Shown in pieces: positions 8,074-17,500 of a DNA stretch of 37,875 nucleotides; within the stretch, counting starts at the first letter, position 1; each line of letters starts with the position of its first letter. Where the stretch lies: the NCBI GenBank assembly GCA_945885485.1, contig CAMCYT010000002.1, positions 1 to 37,875 of the forward strand. The letters run 5' to 3'. The notes below the pieces were generated by a model that did no database searches, had not been told where the DNA came from, and saw only the letters and a list, made by a program, of their open reading frames with translations. The translations under genes were made by a program, and so were the position numbers. Origin of the DNA: Prosthecobacter debontii. GTDB taxonomy: Bacteria; Verrucomicrobiota; Verrucomicrobiia; Verrucomicrobiales; Akkermansiaceae.

Positions 8074-8518
8074 TGTAGATGTATTTCCAATCATCGCGAT
8101 TTTCTATCAGTCCGGCGCGGACGGGGTTGTTGCGGATGTATTCTCCTTTCTGAAATCCGGATTCCCAGGTGCGGATTCGGTGGTCGAAAAATCCGCGTTC
8201 CCATTGGATGTGATGGTTGAATGAGATCCATGATTTAAAATCCCGGATGACTTGTTTCATGGGTTTGGATCCGGGGAATGAGAACAGGCCATGCAGATGA
8301 TCGGGCATGGCGAGAATCAGGCGGATGTGAATTTCTCCACTGGATTCGCGAAGCGACAAGGTTTCGAGAATGGATTTCCAAACGGGATCGTTGGTGAGCT
8401 GAGTGGTTCCACGCTCCGCGCAGCCGATGGTGATGAAGAAGACCTCGCCTTCCGGATTCGGTGTGACGTGCGCAGGGATCTCATGAGGAAGATACTTTCT
8501 TCCGATGGGTTTGTTCAT
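8066..8518 (-). CDS. REP-associated tyrosine transposase (RAYT, Y1/IS200-like HUH), RAYT-1
   Basis: KYLPHEIPAHV..., HUH motif AMPDHLHGLFSFPG, GFFDHRIR and catalytic-Tyr region EYIRNNPVRAGLI. Flanked on both sides by family A elements. The stop codon TAG lies inside repeat A5. Confidence 0.9.
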   Translation of the reverse strand: MNKPIGRKYLPHEIPAHVTPNPEGEVFFITIGCAERGTTQLTNDPVWKSILETLSLRESSGEIHIRLILAMPDHLHGLFSFPGSKPMKQVIRDFKSWISFNHHIQWERGFFDHRIRTWESGFQKGEYIRNNPVRAGLIENRDDWKYIYKR

Positions 8519-8532
8519 AGGGGGGGATGGTA

Positions 8533-8661
8533 GGTAGGGTCAACACGCCGTTGTTGACCGTGATTCTTAGATGGTTGGCGTTGGGGGAGATTATATGTCC
8601 GTTAGAAAAATCAGGCGTTGTTATTATTGAATTGGGTCGCGGGCGGCGCCGCGACCCTACC
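8533..8661 (+). repeat. Family A element, copy A6
   Basis: GGTAGGGTCAACACGCCGTTGTTGACCGTGATT...GAATTGGGTCGCGGGCGGCGCCGCGACCCTACC. Confidence 0.9.
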
Positions 8662-8671
8662 TTATCAAAAA

Positions 8672-8819
8672 GGTAGGGTCAACACGCCGTTGTTGACCGT
8701 GATTATGAAAGGGGTGCGTTGAGCAAGGTTACGTGTCTGTTAGATAAAACGCGCGTTAAGAATTCTGATTTGGGTCGCCGGCGGCCCCGACATATCGGGG
8801 TGTAGGCGGCGACCCTACC
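8672..8819 (+). repeat. Family A element, copy A7, nested palindrome in right hairpin (8785-8800)
   Basis: GGTAGGGTCAACACGCCGTTGTTGACCGTGATTATG...TTTGGGTCGCCGGCGGCCCCGACATATCGGGGTGTAGGCGGCGACCCTACC. Confidence 0.9.
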
Positions 8820-8821
8820 TA

Positions 8822-9973
8822 TTACTTGCCTTCTGGAATCGAATGATAGATCTCCTCAAGCGCCATCACTGTATACGCTGTCACCAGCACGGGGTTGGAT
8901 TCCATCCAGCGGCCGTTGTCGTTGATCCATGAGCCGTTTTCGCGTTGGGAGGAGAGGAGTTTGCTGGCGAGGTCTTTGCGCCAGTCGGCTTCTTTGCCAT
9001 TTTCGAGTTTGAGTTTATCGATGCCGGCGGCGTTGAGGGCTTTGGCCATGGCTTGGTAGTAATAGTAGAGGCCTTCGGCACCCATGTTAGGGTTCTCGTT
9101 TACTGTATAATTTTTACCGAGCCATTCTTTCACAGCGACGACGCGAGGGTCGTTGGCTTCGACTTTGGCATAAACGAGCGAGAGTAAACCTGCGTAGGAG
9201 ATGGAGCCGTAAGAACGTAGAGCGACTTTACCATCGGCGGTGACGTCTTCACCGGCTTTCGAGCTACCTGGGGTATAGACGAAGCCACCTTTGTTTTTAG
9301 CATCGTCTGATGCCCATTTTTGGTCGTTGGTGGCGGTGAGATTTTGGCTGCGGGAGAGGAAGGTCAGGGCAGCATCCCAGTTGAGTTTGGGTTCATCGGC
9401 GTAGTTGCCGTCCTCGATGATTTTATCGGTGAGAGAAATGGCTTCGATGGCGAGGTAGGTGTTGGACATATCCGTGTGATCGTCCTTGGATCCGTAACCG
9501 ATACCTCCATCGTTTTGATTATCGGTTTTACCTTTTTCACCGATGTCCCACTGGCTGCCAATGAGTTTACGGCGGGCTTTGACGATGGCGGCTTCGAATT
9601 CTTTACGTCCCGCAGAGGAGAGTGCGGTGACGGAGGTGGCGGTGTTGTAGACAGCAAGGCCGCGGTTGTAGATACCTCCGTCTTCTTTTTGTTGCTCAAG
9701 TATCCAGTCGAAACCTTTCTTGAGGTGATCGGGAAGAGGTTTGTCTGGGGCGAGCTCAAGGTTGGGATCGCGGACGCCCGCAGTGAGAGCAAGAGCGGTG
9801 AAAGCAGGGATGCCGCCGTCGTCCCAAAAACCTTTTTCTTTCTGTTGCTCAGCGAGCCAAGCATTGCCGCGCGCAATCGATTGCCGGACTTCGTTTTTGA
9901 TCGAAAGATACTCTTTGTTCTCGGCATGGGAAATACCAGCGGTGAGAGTCAGTGCTAGAAGGATGTTTTTCAT
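8822..9973 (-). CDS. Secreted prenyltransferase/squalene-oxidase-repeat (terpene cyclase-fold) protein of unknown function
   Basis: Start at 9973 gives a signal peptide MKNILLALTLTAGISHAENK. Repeated alpha/alpha motifs include GNAWLAEQQKEKGFWDDGGIPAFTALALTA, FDWILEQQKEDGGIYNRGLAVYNTATSVTALS and LLSSQRENGSWINDNGRWMESNPVLVTAYTVMALE. Confidence 0.75.
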   Translation of the reverse strand: MKNILLALTLTAGISHAENKEYLSIKNEVRQSIARGNAWLAEQQKEKGFWDDGGIPAFTALALTAGVRDPNLELAPDKPLPDHLKKGFDWILEQQKEDGGIYNRGLAVYNTATSVTALSSAGRKEFEAAIVKARRKLIGSQWDIGEKGKTDNQNDGGIGYGSKDDHTDMSNTYLAIEAISLTDKIIEDGNYADEPKLNWDAALTFLSRSQNLTATNDQKWASDDAKNKGGFVYTPGSSKAGEDVTADGKVALRSYGSISYAGLLSLVYAKVEANDPRVVAVKEWLGKNYTVNENPNMGAEGLYYYYQAMAKALNAAGIDKLKLENGKEADWRKDLASKLLSSQRENGSWINDNGRWMESNPVLVTAYTVMALEEIYHSIPEGK

Positions 9974-10170
9974 GGGAACAAGGGGTTGTTTAGTTTGCGC
10001 GATTAAGTTATCGCAAATATGAGTAGAAATCTTATTTTTCTTTGATGTGAGCAAGAATAAGCGTTGGATTTGTTTCTGAAACTCTAAATTTCAGGCAGGG
10101 AGCGGGGATTTGGGTGGTTTTTGATCATGGCAACAAAAGCGATGGGCAATTTTTGACCATTTATAGAAGA

Positions 10171-10312
10171 GTAGGGTCAAACGCGGTAGGGTCAACACGC
10201 CGTGTTGACCGTAGAATAGAAAAGGGTGGGCGTTGAAGGAGGTCTCACGCCCGTTAGATCGATAGCGCGTGGATATTTTGAAATCGGTCGCCAGCGGCGT
10301 GGCGACCCTACC
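10171..10312 (+). repeat. Family A element, copy A8, preceded by a partial left end (10171-10184)
   Basis: GTAGGGTCAAACGC-GGTAGGGTCAACACGCCGTGTTGACCGTAGAATAG...CGGTCGCCAGCGGCGTGGCGACCCTACC. Confidence 0.85.
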
Positions 10313-10313
10313 T

Positions 10314-11315
10314 TTACAAAATCCCGCGCGCTTTTAGGTTGTTCAACCTATGCGCAACATCGACCAATCCATCGACGATCACTTGGGTGTAAGTGCGGCC
10401 GTCGGTGGTGTCGACTCCGTGGCCGGGTACTAGATCGCGGAGGGGTTGGAGGGCGGGGTCGTCATGGCGGAAGACCTCGACGAATACGGTTTCGAGTTTC
10501 CCAGTTTTGGCAGCCGCCAAGAGGGTTGCGCCGACCCAGCCATCGTCCGTGCTGAGGCAGCCGCGGGTGGTTTTGGCGGAGGCATGGAAAATACCCATGT
10601 GATTGGCGGCGGCGAGTTCGCCGATGAGGCGTTGGTTTTCCTCGATGGAGAGGCCGGAGTCGCCCATGTGCGCGGAGTCGATGAGAAGTTTGAAATAATC
10701 GCGGCCGAGTTCTTTGTTGATCGCTTTGATGAAAGCCCATGCACGAGAGATGTTAGTAAAGGTTTTGAATTCACCGGGGCAGAGGAACTCGATGTGCCAT
10801 GAAGTGATGGCGGAATCTAACAAGCCGGATTCTTTCGCGGCGCGGATGTGAAGTTTGACGTTTTGAGCGATGGCTGTATCGAGATCCATATCCACCGGGC
10901 CGTTCATCCATTCCTCGATGGAGGTGGAAGCCACGGAGGCCGCGCCGTAGGTTTGGGCGGCACGGAGTGAGCCGATTAGTTGGGAAATGACCGCGTCTTC
11001 ATCGGCGGGATTCATCGGGTTTGCACCACCGACCATCATGATCAAATGGACATCGAGCTTGAGTGCTTTGAGGCCGGCCATCATTTCTGCGATTTCGGAA
11101 TCGTTGGTGCCTGGGAAAAGGGAGATCTGGACGCAGGAAGGTCGGACCGGTGAAACCGCACAAATGCGATCCATTTCCGCGACGATAGAAATCCGTCCGT
11201 CTTTTTCACGAACGAAGTTCCCGTCCGCATCCGGCACGAGGGCATCGATGAAACCAAGATGAGTGGGGACAACGCCGAGCGCGATATTTGGCTTTAGGTT
11301 GAATGTTTCAGGCAT
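10314..11315 (-). CDS. Sugar phosphate isomerase/epimerase-like TIM-barrel protein (xylose isomerase-like)
   Basis: LMMVGGANPMNPADEDAVISQLIGSLRAAQTYGAASVAS...AAKESGLLDSAITSWHIEFLCPGEFKTFTN...KLLIDSAHMGDSG...GIFHASAKTTRG reads as an AP-endonuclease-2-like TIM barrel. Confidence 0.6.
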   Translation of the reverse strand: MPETFNLKPNIALGVVPTHLGFIDALVPDADGNFVREKDGRISIVAEMDRICAVSPVRPSCVQISLFPGTNDSEIAEMMAGLKALKLDVHLIMMVGGANPMNPADEDAVISQLIGSLRAAQTYGAASVASTSIEEWMNGPVDMDLDTAIAQNVKLHIRAAKESGLLDSAITSWHIEFLCPGEFKTFTNISRAWAFIKAINKELGRDYFKLLIDSAHMGDSGLSIEENQRLIGELAAANHMGIFHASAKTTRGCLSTDDGWVGATLLAAAKTGKLETVFVEVFRHDDPALQPLRDLVPGHGVDTTDGRTYTQVIVDGLVDVAHRLNNLKARGIL

Positions 11316-11434
11316 GAGGAGATTTTGTGGAGGATGACGGGCGAGTCAAGGGCGCGTCTTGTGTGAAGAATGAAAAGTGTGTGAGATCTAGCTCATCAGT
11401 CTAAACCGTCTCCCAATAATCTATGCGGCCATGT

Positions 11435-14400
11435 TTATGGTCTGGGATTTGGTGGAACCGTCTTGCGATCCGCGAAACGCTGGACGAAGACATAGCAAAC
11501 CGGAATCAGGAACAGCCCGATGAGTGTGGAGATAGTCATTCCAAAAACTACGCCGGTGCCCATGGTGCTGCGGGAGGCGGCGCCGGAACCTGAGGCGAGC
11601 ATAAGGGGGACGCAGCCGAGGATAAAGGCAAAGGAGGTCATCAGGATGGGACGCAGGCGGAGTTTGGCACCGATGAGCGCGGCTTCCAACGTGGGCATGC
11701 CTTCATCCCGTTTCATCTTGGCGAACTCGATGATCAGGATGGCATTTTTAGCGGCCAGACCGATGAGCATGACCAGACCCACCTGGGCATACACGTTCAT
11801 CTCGAAGTTCCGCAGGAGGAGACCCACCATCGTCCCTAGGATCACGGTGGGGACGGATAGCAGGACGGCGAACGGCAGAGTCCAGCTTTCGTATTGAGCC
11901 GCAAGCAGGAGGAAAACAAAAATGATGGCCATGCCGAAGATGATGCCAGCCTGTCCTTCGGATTTCTTTTCCTGGAGAGTCAGACCCGACCATTCGTAGC
12001 CGACGTTGGGGGGCATTTCGGCCATGACTTCCTCCATCGCTTTGATCGCTTGGGCGGAGCTGTAGCCCGGTGCGGGCGAGCCCATCATCTCTGCGGAGAG
12101 GAAAAGGTTGAAGCGCGTGACAAAGTTGGGACCCGACATTTTCGAGACATTCACGAGGGTGTTCAGCGGAACCATGCCGCCTTCGTTGTTGCGCACATAG
12201 AATTTCCCGATGTCGTCCGGTGAGTTGGTGAATTGAGGTTCGGCCTGAAGGAAGACTTTGTAAACCCTGCCGAATTTCACGAAATCGTTCACGTAGAGTC
12301 CGCTCAAGTAGGCTTGCAAGGTCTGAAAAACACTGTCCACCGGTACCCCGAGCGTGCGGGCTTTTTCGCGATCGAGTTCCACTTTTACCTGAGGGGTGGA
12401 TGGCTGGAAAGTCGTGGTCACACGCCCTATCTCCGGGCGTTTGGAGGCTTCGGCGATCACCTGTTTCACATAGGTGGAGAGTTGCTCGACACTGCCGCCA
12501 GACTTATCCTGCAACTGCATGGTGAAACCCGACACGCTGCCATAACCGGGAAGGGCGGGCGGGCCGAAGGCAAATACCCGCGCGCCGGGGATGGCGTAGA
12601 ATTTCCTATTCCACTCCGCGACAAGGGCCTTGGCATGGAGTTTCGGATCCTTGCGCTCATCCCAGTCATCCAGACCCACAAACATCATCGCCGAGTTGGA
12701 GAAAGTCTGCGAGTTGAGGATGTTCATCCCAGAGATGGCAAGAGCAGAGCGCACGCCCTCGGTGTTGCCTACGATGTGCTCCACCTGTTTCAGGATCGCA
12801 TCGGAGCGCTGTAATGAAGCGCCCTGAGGAAGCTCGACCGCGACGAAAAGGTATCCTTTGTCTTCATCGGGAATAAACCCGCCGGGAACGAATTTTCCTA
12901 ACAGATAAATGCCGCCGCAGACGACCACCAGCATTAACATCGACCGCGCCGCTTTACGCGTAAGGCTACCAACAATTTTGCCATATCCTTCCGTGATCCA
13001 ATCGAAGAATTGATTGAATTTTTTGAAGAACCAAGCGATCGGTCCGCGACCCGGCTTGGGAGCGCGCAGGAGCATGGCGGAAAGGGCGGGGCTGAGTGTG
13101 AGTGCGTTGATCGCTGAGAAAATCACGGAAATGGCGATGGTCAGTGCGAATTGCTGATAGAGAGCGCCGGTGACGCCGCCCATGAATGCAACAGGGACGA
13201 AGACCGCACAAAGAATCAGGGCGATGGCCACCACCGGCCCGGAGACTTCTTTCATCGCTTGTCGCGTCGCATCGATAGGGGACTTGCCGTGCTCGATGTG
13301 ATGTTGCACGGCCTCGACCACCACGATGGCATCATCAACCACAATCCCGATGGCTAACACCAGCCCGAACATCGTGAGGGTATTCACGCTGAAACCCAAC
13401 ATCGGAAATATGATGAAAACACCTAACAAGGAAACCGGCACCGTGAGCATAGGGATGATGGTAGCGCGGAAACTTTGAAGAAAGATGAAAACGACCACCA
13501 ATACCAGGATGATGGCTTCGAATAAAGTGTGCACGATGGACTCCATCGATGCCTTGATAGGAAGAGTGGAATCCAGCGTGATGCTGTATTCCATATCCGG
13601 TAGAAAACGCGATGAGGCCTCTTCAAGGATAGCCTTCACCTTGTCCGCCGTTTGGATCGCATTCGCTCCCGGTGCCAAATAAACCCCGAGCGCGCCGGCC
13701 GGTGCTTTATCGAGGCGCGCACGCAGTGCGTAGGTCTGAGCACCAAGATCGACACGTCCGATGTCCTTGATCTTCACCTGCTGGCCACCTGGGTTACTTC
13801 TAACAATAATTTCCTCGAACTCTGCCGGCTCACGCAGGAGTCCCTGGGCGCGAATCGTGAATTGGCTTTCCTGACCCGGTGGCGCTGGCTCCGCACCGAT
13901 GCTGCCGGCGGGCGATTGGGCGTTCTGCTCCTTGATCGCATTGGCCACATCTTGCGGTGTTACGCCGAGCGATGCGAGTTTATCGGGATCCAGCCACACG
14001 CGCATGGAATAATCCTGAGCGGTGAAATTTTTCACATCGCCCACTCCGCGAACCCGTTTGATTTGATCGACCAGGTTGATATCCGCATAGTTACCTAGAA
14101 ACACTCCGTCATAGGTGTTGTTTGGTGATGATAATCCAATCGCCATCAAAATATCCGGAGACGAGCGATTCACCACTACGCCCTCACGCTTCACCGCATC
14201 CGGCAGTTGCGCTTGCGCTTGGCCAACCCGGTTTTGCGCATTCACCTGCATGATGTCCACATCTGTTCCGACATCGAAAGTGATGTTGAGCGTCATCTTG
14301 CCATCATTGCCGTTGATGGACTGCCTGTAGAGCAGTTTGTCCACGCCGTTGACCTTGGACTCGATCGGAGTAGCAACCGATTCCATGACCGCTTCTGCCG

Positions 14401-14557
14401 CTGCACCACGGTAACTGGTGGTCGCCTGGATGAGCGTAGGGCTGACGTTTGGATATTCCGAAATAGGCAGGCGTGAGAGTGAGATAAGCCCGACGATGCA
14501 GGTCAGGATCGAAATGACCATTGCCACGATAGGCCTGCGGATGAAAAATTCAGCCAT
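11435..14557 (-). CDS. RND efflux transporter permease (HAE1/AcrB family)
   Basis: MAEFFIRRPIVAMVISILTCIVGLISLSRLPISEYPNVSPTLIQATTSYRGAAAEAVMESVATPIESKVNGVDKLLY...; 1040 aa, typical AcrB/MexB architecture. Confidence 0.95.
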   Translation of the reverse strand: MAEFFIRRPIVAMVISILTCIVGLISLSRLPISEYPNVSPTLIQATTSYRGAAAEAVMESVATPIESKVNGVDKLLYRQSINGNDGKMTLNITFDVGTDVDIMQVNAQNRVGQAQAQLPDAVKREGVVVNRSSPDILMAIGLSSPNNTYDGVFLGNYADINLVDQIKRVRGVGDVKNFTAQDYSMRVWLDPDKLASLGVTPQDVANAIKEQNAQSPAGSIGAEPAPPGQESQFTIRAQGLLREPAEFEEIIVRSNPGGQQVKIKDIGRVDLGAQTYALRARLDKAPAGALGVYLAPGANAIQTADKVKAILEEASSRFLPDMEYSITLDSTLPIKASMESIVHTLFEAIILVLVVVFIFLQSFRATIIPMLTVPVSLLGVFIIFPMLGFSVNTLTMFGLVLAIGIVVDDAIVVVEAVQHHIEHGKSPIDATRQAMKEVSGPVVAIALILCAVFVPVAFMGGVTGALYQQFALTIAISVIFSAINALTLSPALSAMLLRAPKPGRGPIAWFFKKFNQFFDWITEGYGKIVGSLTRKAARSMLMLVVVCGGIYLLGKFVPGGFIPDEDKGYLFVAVELPQGASLQRSDAILKQVEHIVGNTEGVRSALAISGMNILNSQTFSNSAMMFVGLDDWDERKDPKLHAKALVAEWNRKFYAIPGARVFAFGPPALPGYGSVSGFTMQLQDKSGGSVEQLSTYVKQVIAEASKRPEIGRVTTTFQPSTPQVKVELDREKARTLGVPVDSVFQTLQAYLSGLYVNDFVKFGRVYKVFLQAEPQFTNSPDDIGKFYVRNNEGGMVPLNTLVNVSKMSGPNFVTRFNLFLSAEMMGSPAPGYSSAQAIKAMEEVMAEMPPNVGYEWSGLTLQEKKSEGQAGIIFGMAIIFVFLLLAAQYESWTLPFAVLLSVPTVILGTMVGLLLRNFEMNVYAQVGLVMLIGLAAKNAILIIEFAKMKRDEGMPTLEAALIGAKLRLRPILMTSFAFILGCVPLMLASGSGAASRSTMGTGVVFGMTISTLIGLFLIPVCYVFVQRFADRKTVPPNPRP

Positions 14558-14563
14558 GATCGT

Positions 14564-15811
14564 TTAATGTTTTTGTGGTTGAATTTCTTTTTCCGCCTTT
14601 GCTTTGATTGCCGCGAATTGTTCGGCGGTCAAGGCGGTGACAGGCTCTCCCTCGCGGGCTTTCTGAATCCCTTCAAGGATGATGCGTTCTCCTGGCACCA
14701 AGCCATCGGAGATAATGAAGTCCGATCCAATTTGTTCCGTTACGGTGATGGGTCGTTGTTGTGTTAGGTTCTCTTTGGAGACGATCCATACAAAAGTCTT
14801 GCCTTGGATTTCAAGAACCGCCCGCTGGGGAATCACCACGCAGTCCTTGCGGGTTCCTAGATCGACTCTGGCGCGAGCGAACATACCAGGGCGTAGGAGT
14901 TTTTCGCGGTTCGGAAACTCTGCCCTCACCCGTAGCGTGCCGGTCTTCACATCCACGGCGCGATCGATGAAGACGAAGCTACCTTGATCTGTGTGATCTT
15001 TCCCGTTAGAGAGAATCAAATGCACAGGTAATGAAGCCACATTCTTGCCAATGACTCGGCTGCGCTGCTCCGCCTTGATGTATTCCACTTCACTAACGTT
15101 ACAATAGAACCAGATCGGATCGAGCGTGGACATCGTGGCCAACAAGGTAGGTTGGCCTTTGCCGACGAGTTCGCCGATGGATACTTGTTTAGCACCTATG
15201 AGGCCGGTGATGGGCGCCTTTACTTCGCAGTAACCGAGGTCCAGTTGGGCGGACTCGACTTTTGCTTTCGCGGATTCCACATTGGCCATGCCGACTTCAA
15301 CGGAGGCCTCCGCATTATCGAGATCCTGTTTCGGAATGGCGCGCTTGGCATAAAGATCCGTGTAGCGCTCAACGTCCTTCTGATATTTGTTGAGTGCGGC
15401 AGTTGCCTCAGAGAGCACACCATTGGCTGCAGCCAGTTTTTCGACGTAAGGTTTGCGATCCAGTTTGAAAAGCACATCGCCTTGCTTGACTTCCACGCCT
15501 TCGGTAAAAAGCATATCCTCCACAAACCCCTCAACCCGCGCACGCACTTCGACATTTTGAGGCGAGTCCAACTGGCCGATGAGCGAGGCGTGAAGTGGAA
15601 CATCCTTGGTGGTGATCTTCATCACCTGCACGACCGGTGGAGGTATTACTTGAGTCTCGGATTTCTTGCAAGAAACGAGTGCAAATATCAACGTCAAGCT
15701 GCCAACCCATAGACCATTTCCGACCTGCTCACGGAAATACGATAAAGATAGTAAGTGGGTCTTCACAGGGGTAATGGGTGATATTGGAGTTGCTAATGCG
15801 TAGGAAACCAT
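14564..15811 (-). CDS. RND efflux periplasmic adaptor (membrane fusion lipoprotein, AcrA-like); ORF open from 15943, likely start 15811
   Basis: LIFALVSCKKSE lipobox-like segment, then VQVMKITTKDVPLHASLIGQLDSPQNVEVRARVEGFVEDMLFTEGVEVKQGDVLFKLDRKPY...APITGLIGAKQVSIGELVGKGQPTLLATMSTLDPIWFYCNVSE. Confidence 0.9.
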   Translation of the reverse strand: MVSYALATPISPITPVKTHLLSLSYFREQVGNGLWVGSLTLIFALVSCKKSETQVIPPPVVQVMKITTKDVPLHASLIGQLDSPQNVEVRARVEGFVEDMLFTEGVEVKQGDVLFKLDRKPYVEKLAAANGVLSEATAALNKYQKDVERYTDLYAKRAIPKQDLDNAEASVEVGMANVESAKAKVESAQLDLGYCEVKAPITGLIGAKQVSIGELVGKGQPTLLATMSTLDPIWFYCNVSEVEYIKAEQRSRVIGKNVASLPVHLILSNGKDHTDQGSFVFIDRAVDVKTGTLRVRAEFPNREKLLRPGMFARARVDLGTRKDCVVIPQRAVLEIQGKTFVWIVSKENLTQQRPITVTEQIGSDFIISDGLVPGERIILEGIQKAREGEPVTALTAEQFAAIKAKAEKEIQPQKH

Positions 15812-15999
15812 CGCTTGTCTGTCAATCAACACCGTCAAATTGAAGTGAATTTGGTTCATCAGCGCAATGGTCTGTGGAGCTTGTTTTAAAAAAAATCGTT
15901 CTCGCCCTGAGTGGGGAAATATTGATAACCAAGAGTATTGCACTGCGAGATTTACTTCATCCCGAAGCCACTCTTTCCTATCTTCACCGATTTCTTCTC

Positions 16000-17385
16000 A
16001 TGCGTTCACTTTATTACTTTCCTGTTTACGTCCTGTTGAGTTCCTGCGTGCTAGGCCCGCAACCGGGTGCACCGGATACTCTGCTTCCATCATCGATCCG
16101 CGGAGATTCGGCGCCACATGGGTTATCGTTTGGTGATAAATCATGGCGAAAGGTTTTCACGGATGCTACCCTGCGCTCCCTGATTGAGCGCGCAATTGCT
16201 AATAATCCCGATCTAACAGCTGCCACTTACCGGATTGAGATCGCGCGAGCCCAAGCCAATTCCGCTCGTGCCGATTGGTTTCCCACGCTGAATGGCAGCA
16301 GCGGAGGCACTGCGAACTATGCCTCGCTAAATGCAGGACAAATCGCGCCGGGCGCAGATCGAACCTCTGAATCATACGATCTCAGTGCTCTCTTAAGCTG
16401 GGAAATCGATTTATGGGGAGGCATCCGCCGGAGTAATGAAGCTGCCCGCGCCAATCTCCTCGCCGCAGAATATCAACGCGATGCCGTGCAAACCAGTCTG
16501 GTAGCCGCTATGGCCGCAGCTTACATTGAGTTGAAAAATCTTGACGAGCGGCTGTCTATTTCAAAGCGCACTGCCGAGAGCCGTCAGGCTTCGCTGAAAC
16601 TGGTCACTGACCGTCGTGTCGGAGGAGTGAGCTCGGATTTGGAAGTAGGGCAAGCCGAGGCATTGCTGGGACAGGCACGCGTTGCCATACCTGTGACGGA
16701 GCAGGCTATTGCAGCCAAGGAAAATGAAATTCGTGCTTTGCTCGGTGATTATCCCGGAAGTGTGGCTCGTACTGGCAGTCTATCCAACTTGGATGACTCC
16801 CTTTATATCAAAGGTGGGTTGCCCTCCAGTCTTTTGCAAAGGCGGCCGGATCTTGCTGCTGCGGATCAAGCTTACCGCTCAGCCGTGGCACAGATCGGCG
16901 TTGCAGAAGCACTGCGCCTTCCCTCGTTATCTCTAACAGGCAGCGGCGGATTATTGAGTCGGGATCTAGATAATCTGTTAGAGGGTAAATCAGGGATTTA
17001 CTCCGTCGGCCCCCGCCTCGTCGGGCCGATTTTCGATGCGGGACGCGGCAAAGCGCGAAGCGATGCTGCGAAGGCGCAAGCTAGTGAGGCTCTCGCTAAT
17101 CATGAGCGTGCAGCAAAACAAGCATTCCGCGAAGCGGCAGATTCGATCAATAGCCACCTGAAAACCGGACAAATCAGCAAGGAGCTAACGAGTCTTGTTG
17201 ATTCGAACCGCAAGGTTGCCACCGTTGCTAACGACCGCTTCCAGGGAGGGGCATCCAGTTATCTTGAGGTGCTTGATGCCGAACGCAGTCTCTTTAATTC
17301 CGAACTGGAGCTTGCAGATGCCCGCCGCGATCGGCTCCTTTCTGTTGTTCGGGCATATCGCGCTCTGGGCGGTGGCTGGAAGTAG
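16000..17385 (+). CDS. Outer-membrane efflux lipoprotein (TolC/OprM-NodT family), divergent from the adaptor-permease pair; ORF open from 15874
   Basis: Lipobox MRSLYYFPVYVLLSSCVLGPQ, then SWRKVFTDATLRSLIERAIANNPDLTAATYRIEIARAQANSARADWFPTLNGSSGG...LLSWEIDLWGGIRRSNEAARANLLA. Confidence 0.9.
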   Translation: MRSLYYFPVYVLLSSCVLGPQPGAPDTLLPSSIRGDSAPHGLSFGDKSWRKVFTDATLRSLIERAIANNPDLTAATYRIEIARAQANSARADWFPTLNGSSGGTANYASLNAGQIAPGADRTSESYDLSALLSWEIDLWGGIRRSNEAARANLLAAEYQRDAVQTSLVAAMAAAYIELKNLDERLSISKRTAESRQASLKLVTDRRVGGVSSDLEVGQAEALLGQARVAIPVTEQAIAAKENEIRALLGDYPGSVARTGSLSNLDDSLYIKGGLPSSLLQRRPDLAAADQAYRSAVAQIGVAEALRLPSLSLTGSGGLLSRDLDNLLEGKSGIYSVGPRLVGPIFDAGRGKARSDAAKAQASEALANHERAAKQAFREAADSINSHLKTGQISKELTSLVDSNRKVATVANDRFQGGASSYLEVLDAERSLFNSELELADARRDRLLSVVRAYRALGGGWK

Positions 17386-17450
17386 CCAGTCTAAACAACC
17401 AAGGTCATTTATCGTGATGATGATTTTGAGGTGGTGAATTTACGCGCATA

Positions 17451-17483
17451 AAAAAACCCGCACCGGATGACCGATGCGGGTTT
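17451..17483 (-). terminator. Intrinsic terminator downstream of fusA (possibly bidirectional)
   Basis: AAACCCGCACCGG-atga-CCGATGCGGGTTT hairpin with a run of A on the + strand, which gives a U tract on the fusA transcript. Confidence 0.8.
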
Positions 17484-17500
17484 GAAGGTTAGCTTTGGGC

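Noticed and set aside
9320-9958. 212-aa plus-strand ORF
   Set aside because: Antisense shadow of the squalene-cyclase-fold CDS.
3066-10312. Possible CRISPR array from regularly recurring repeats
   Set aside because: Elements are ~130 bp, dispersed between genes at kilobase spacing, palindromic and in both orientations; there are no short regular spacers and no cas genes.
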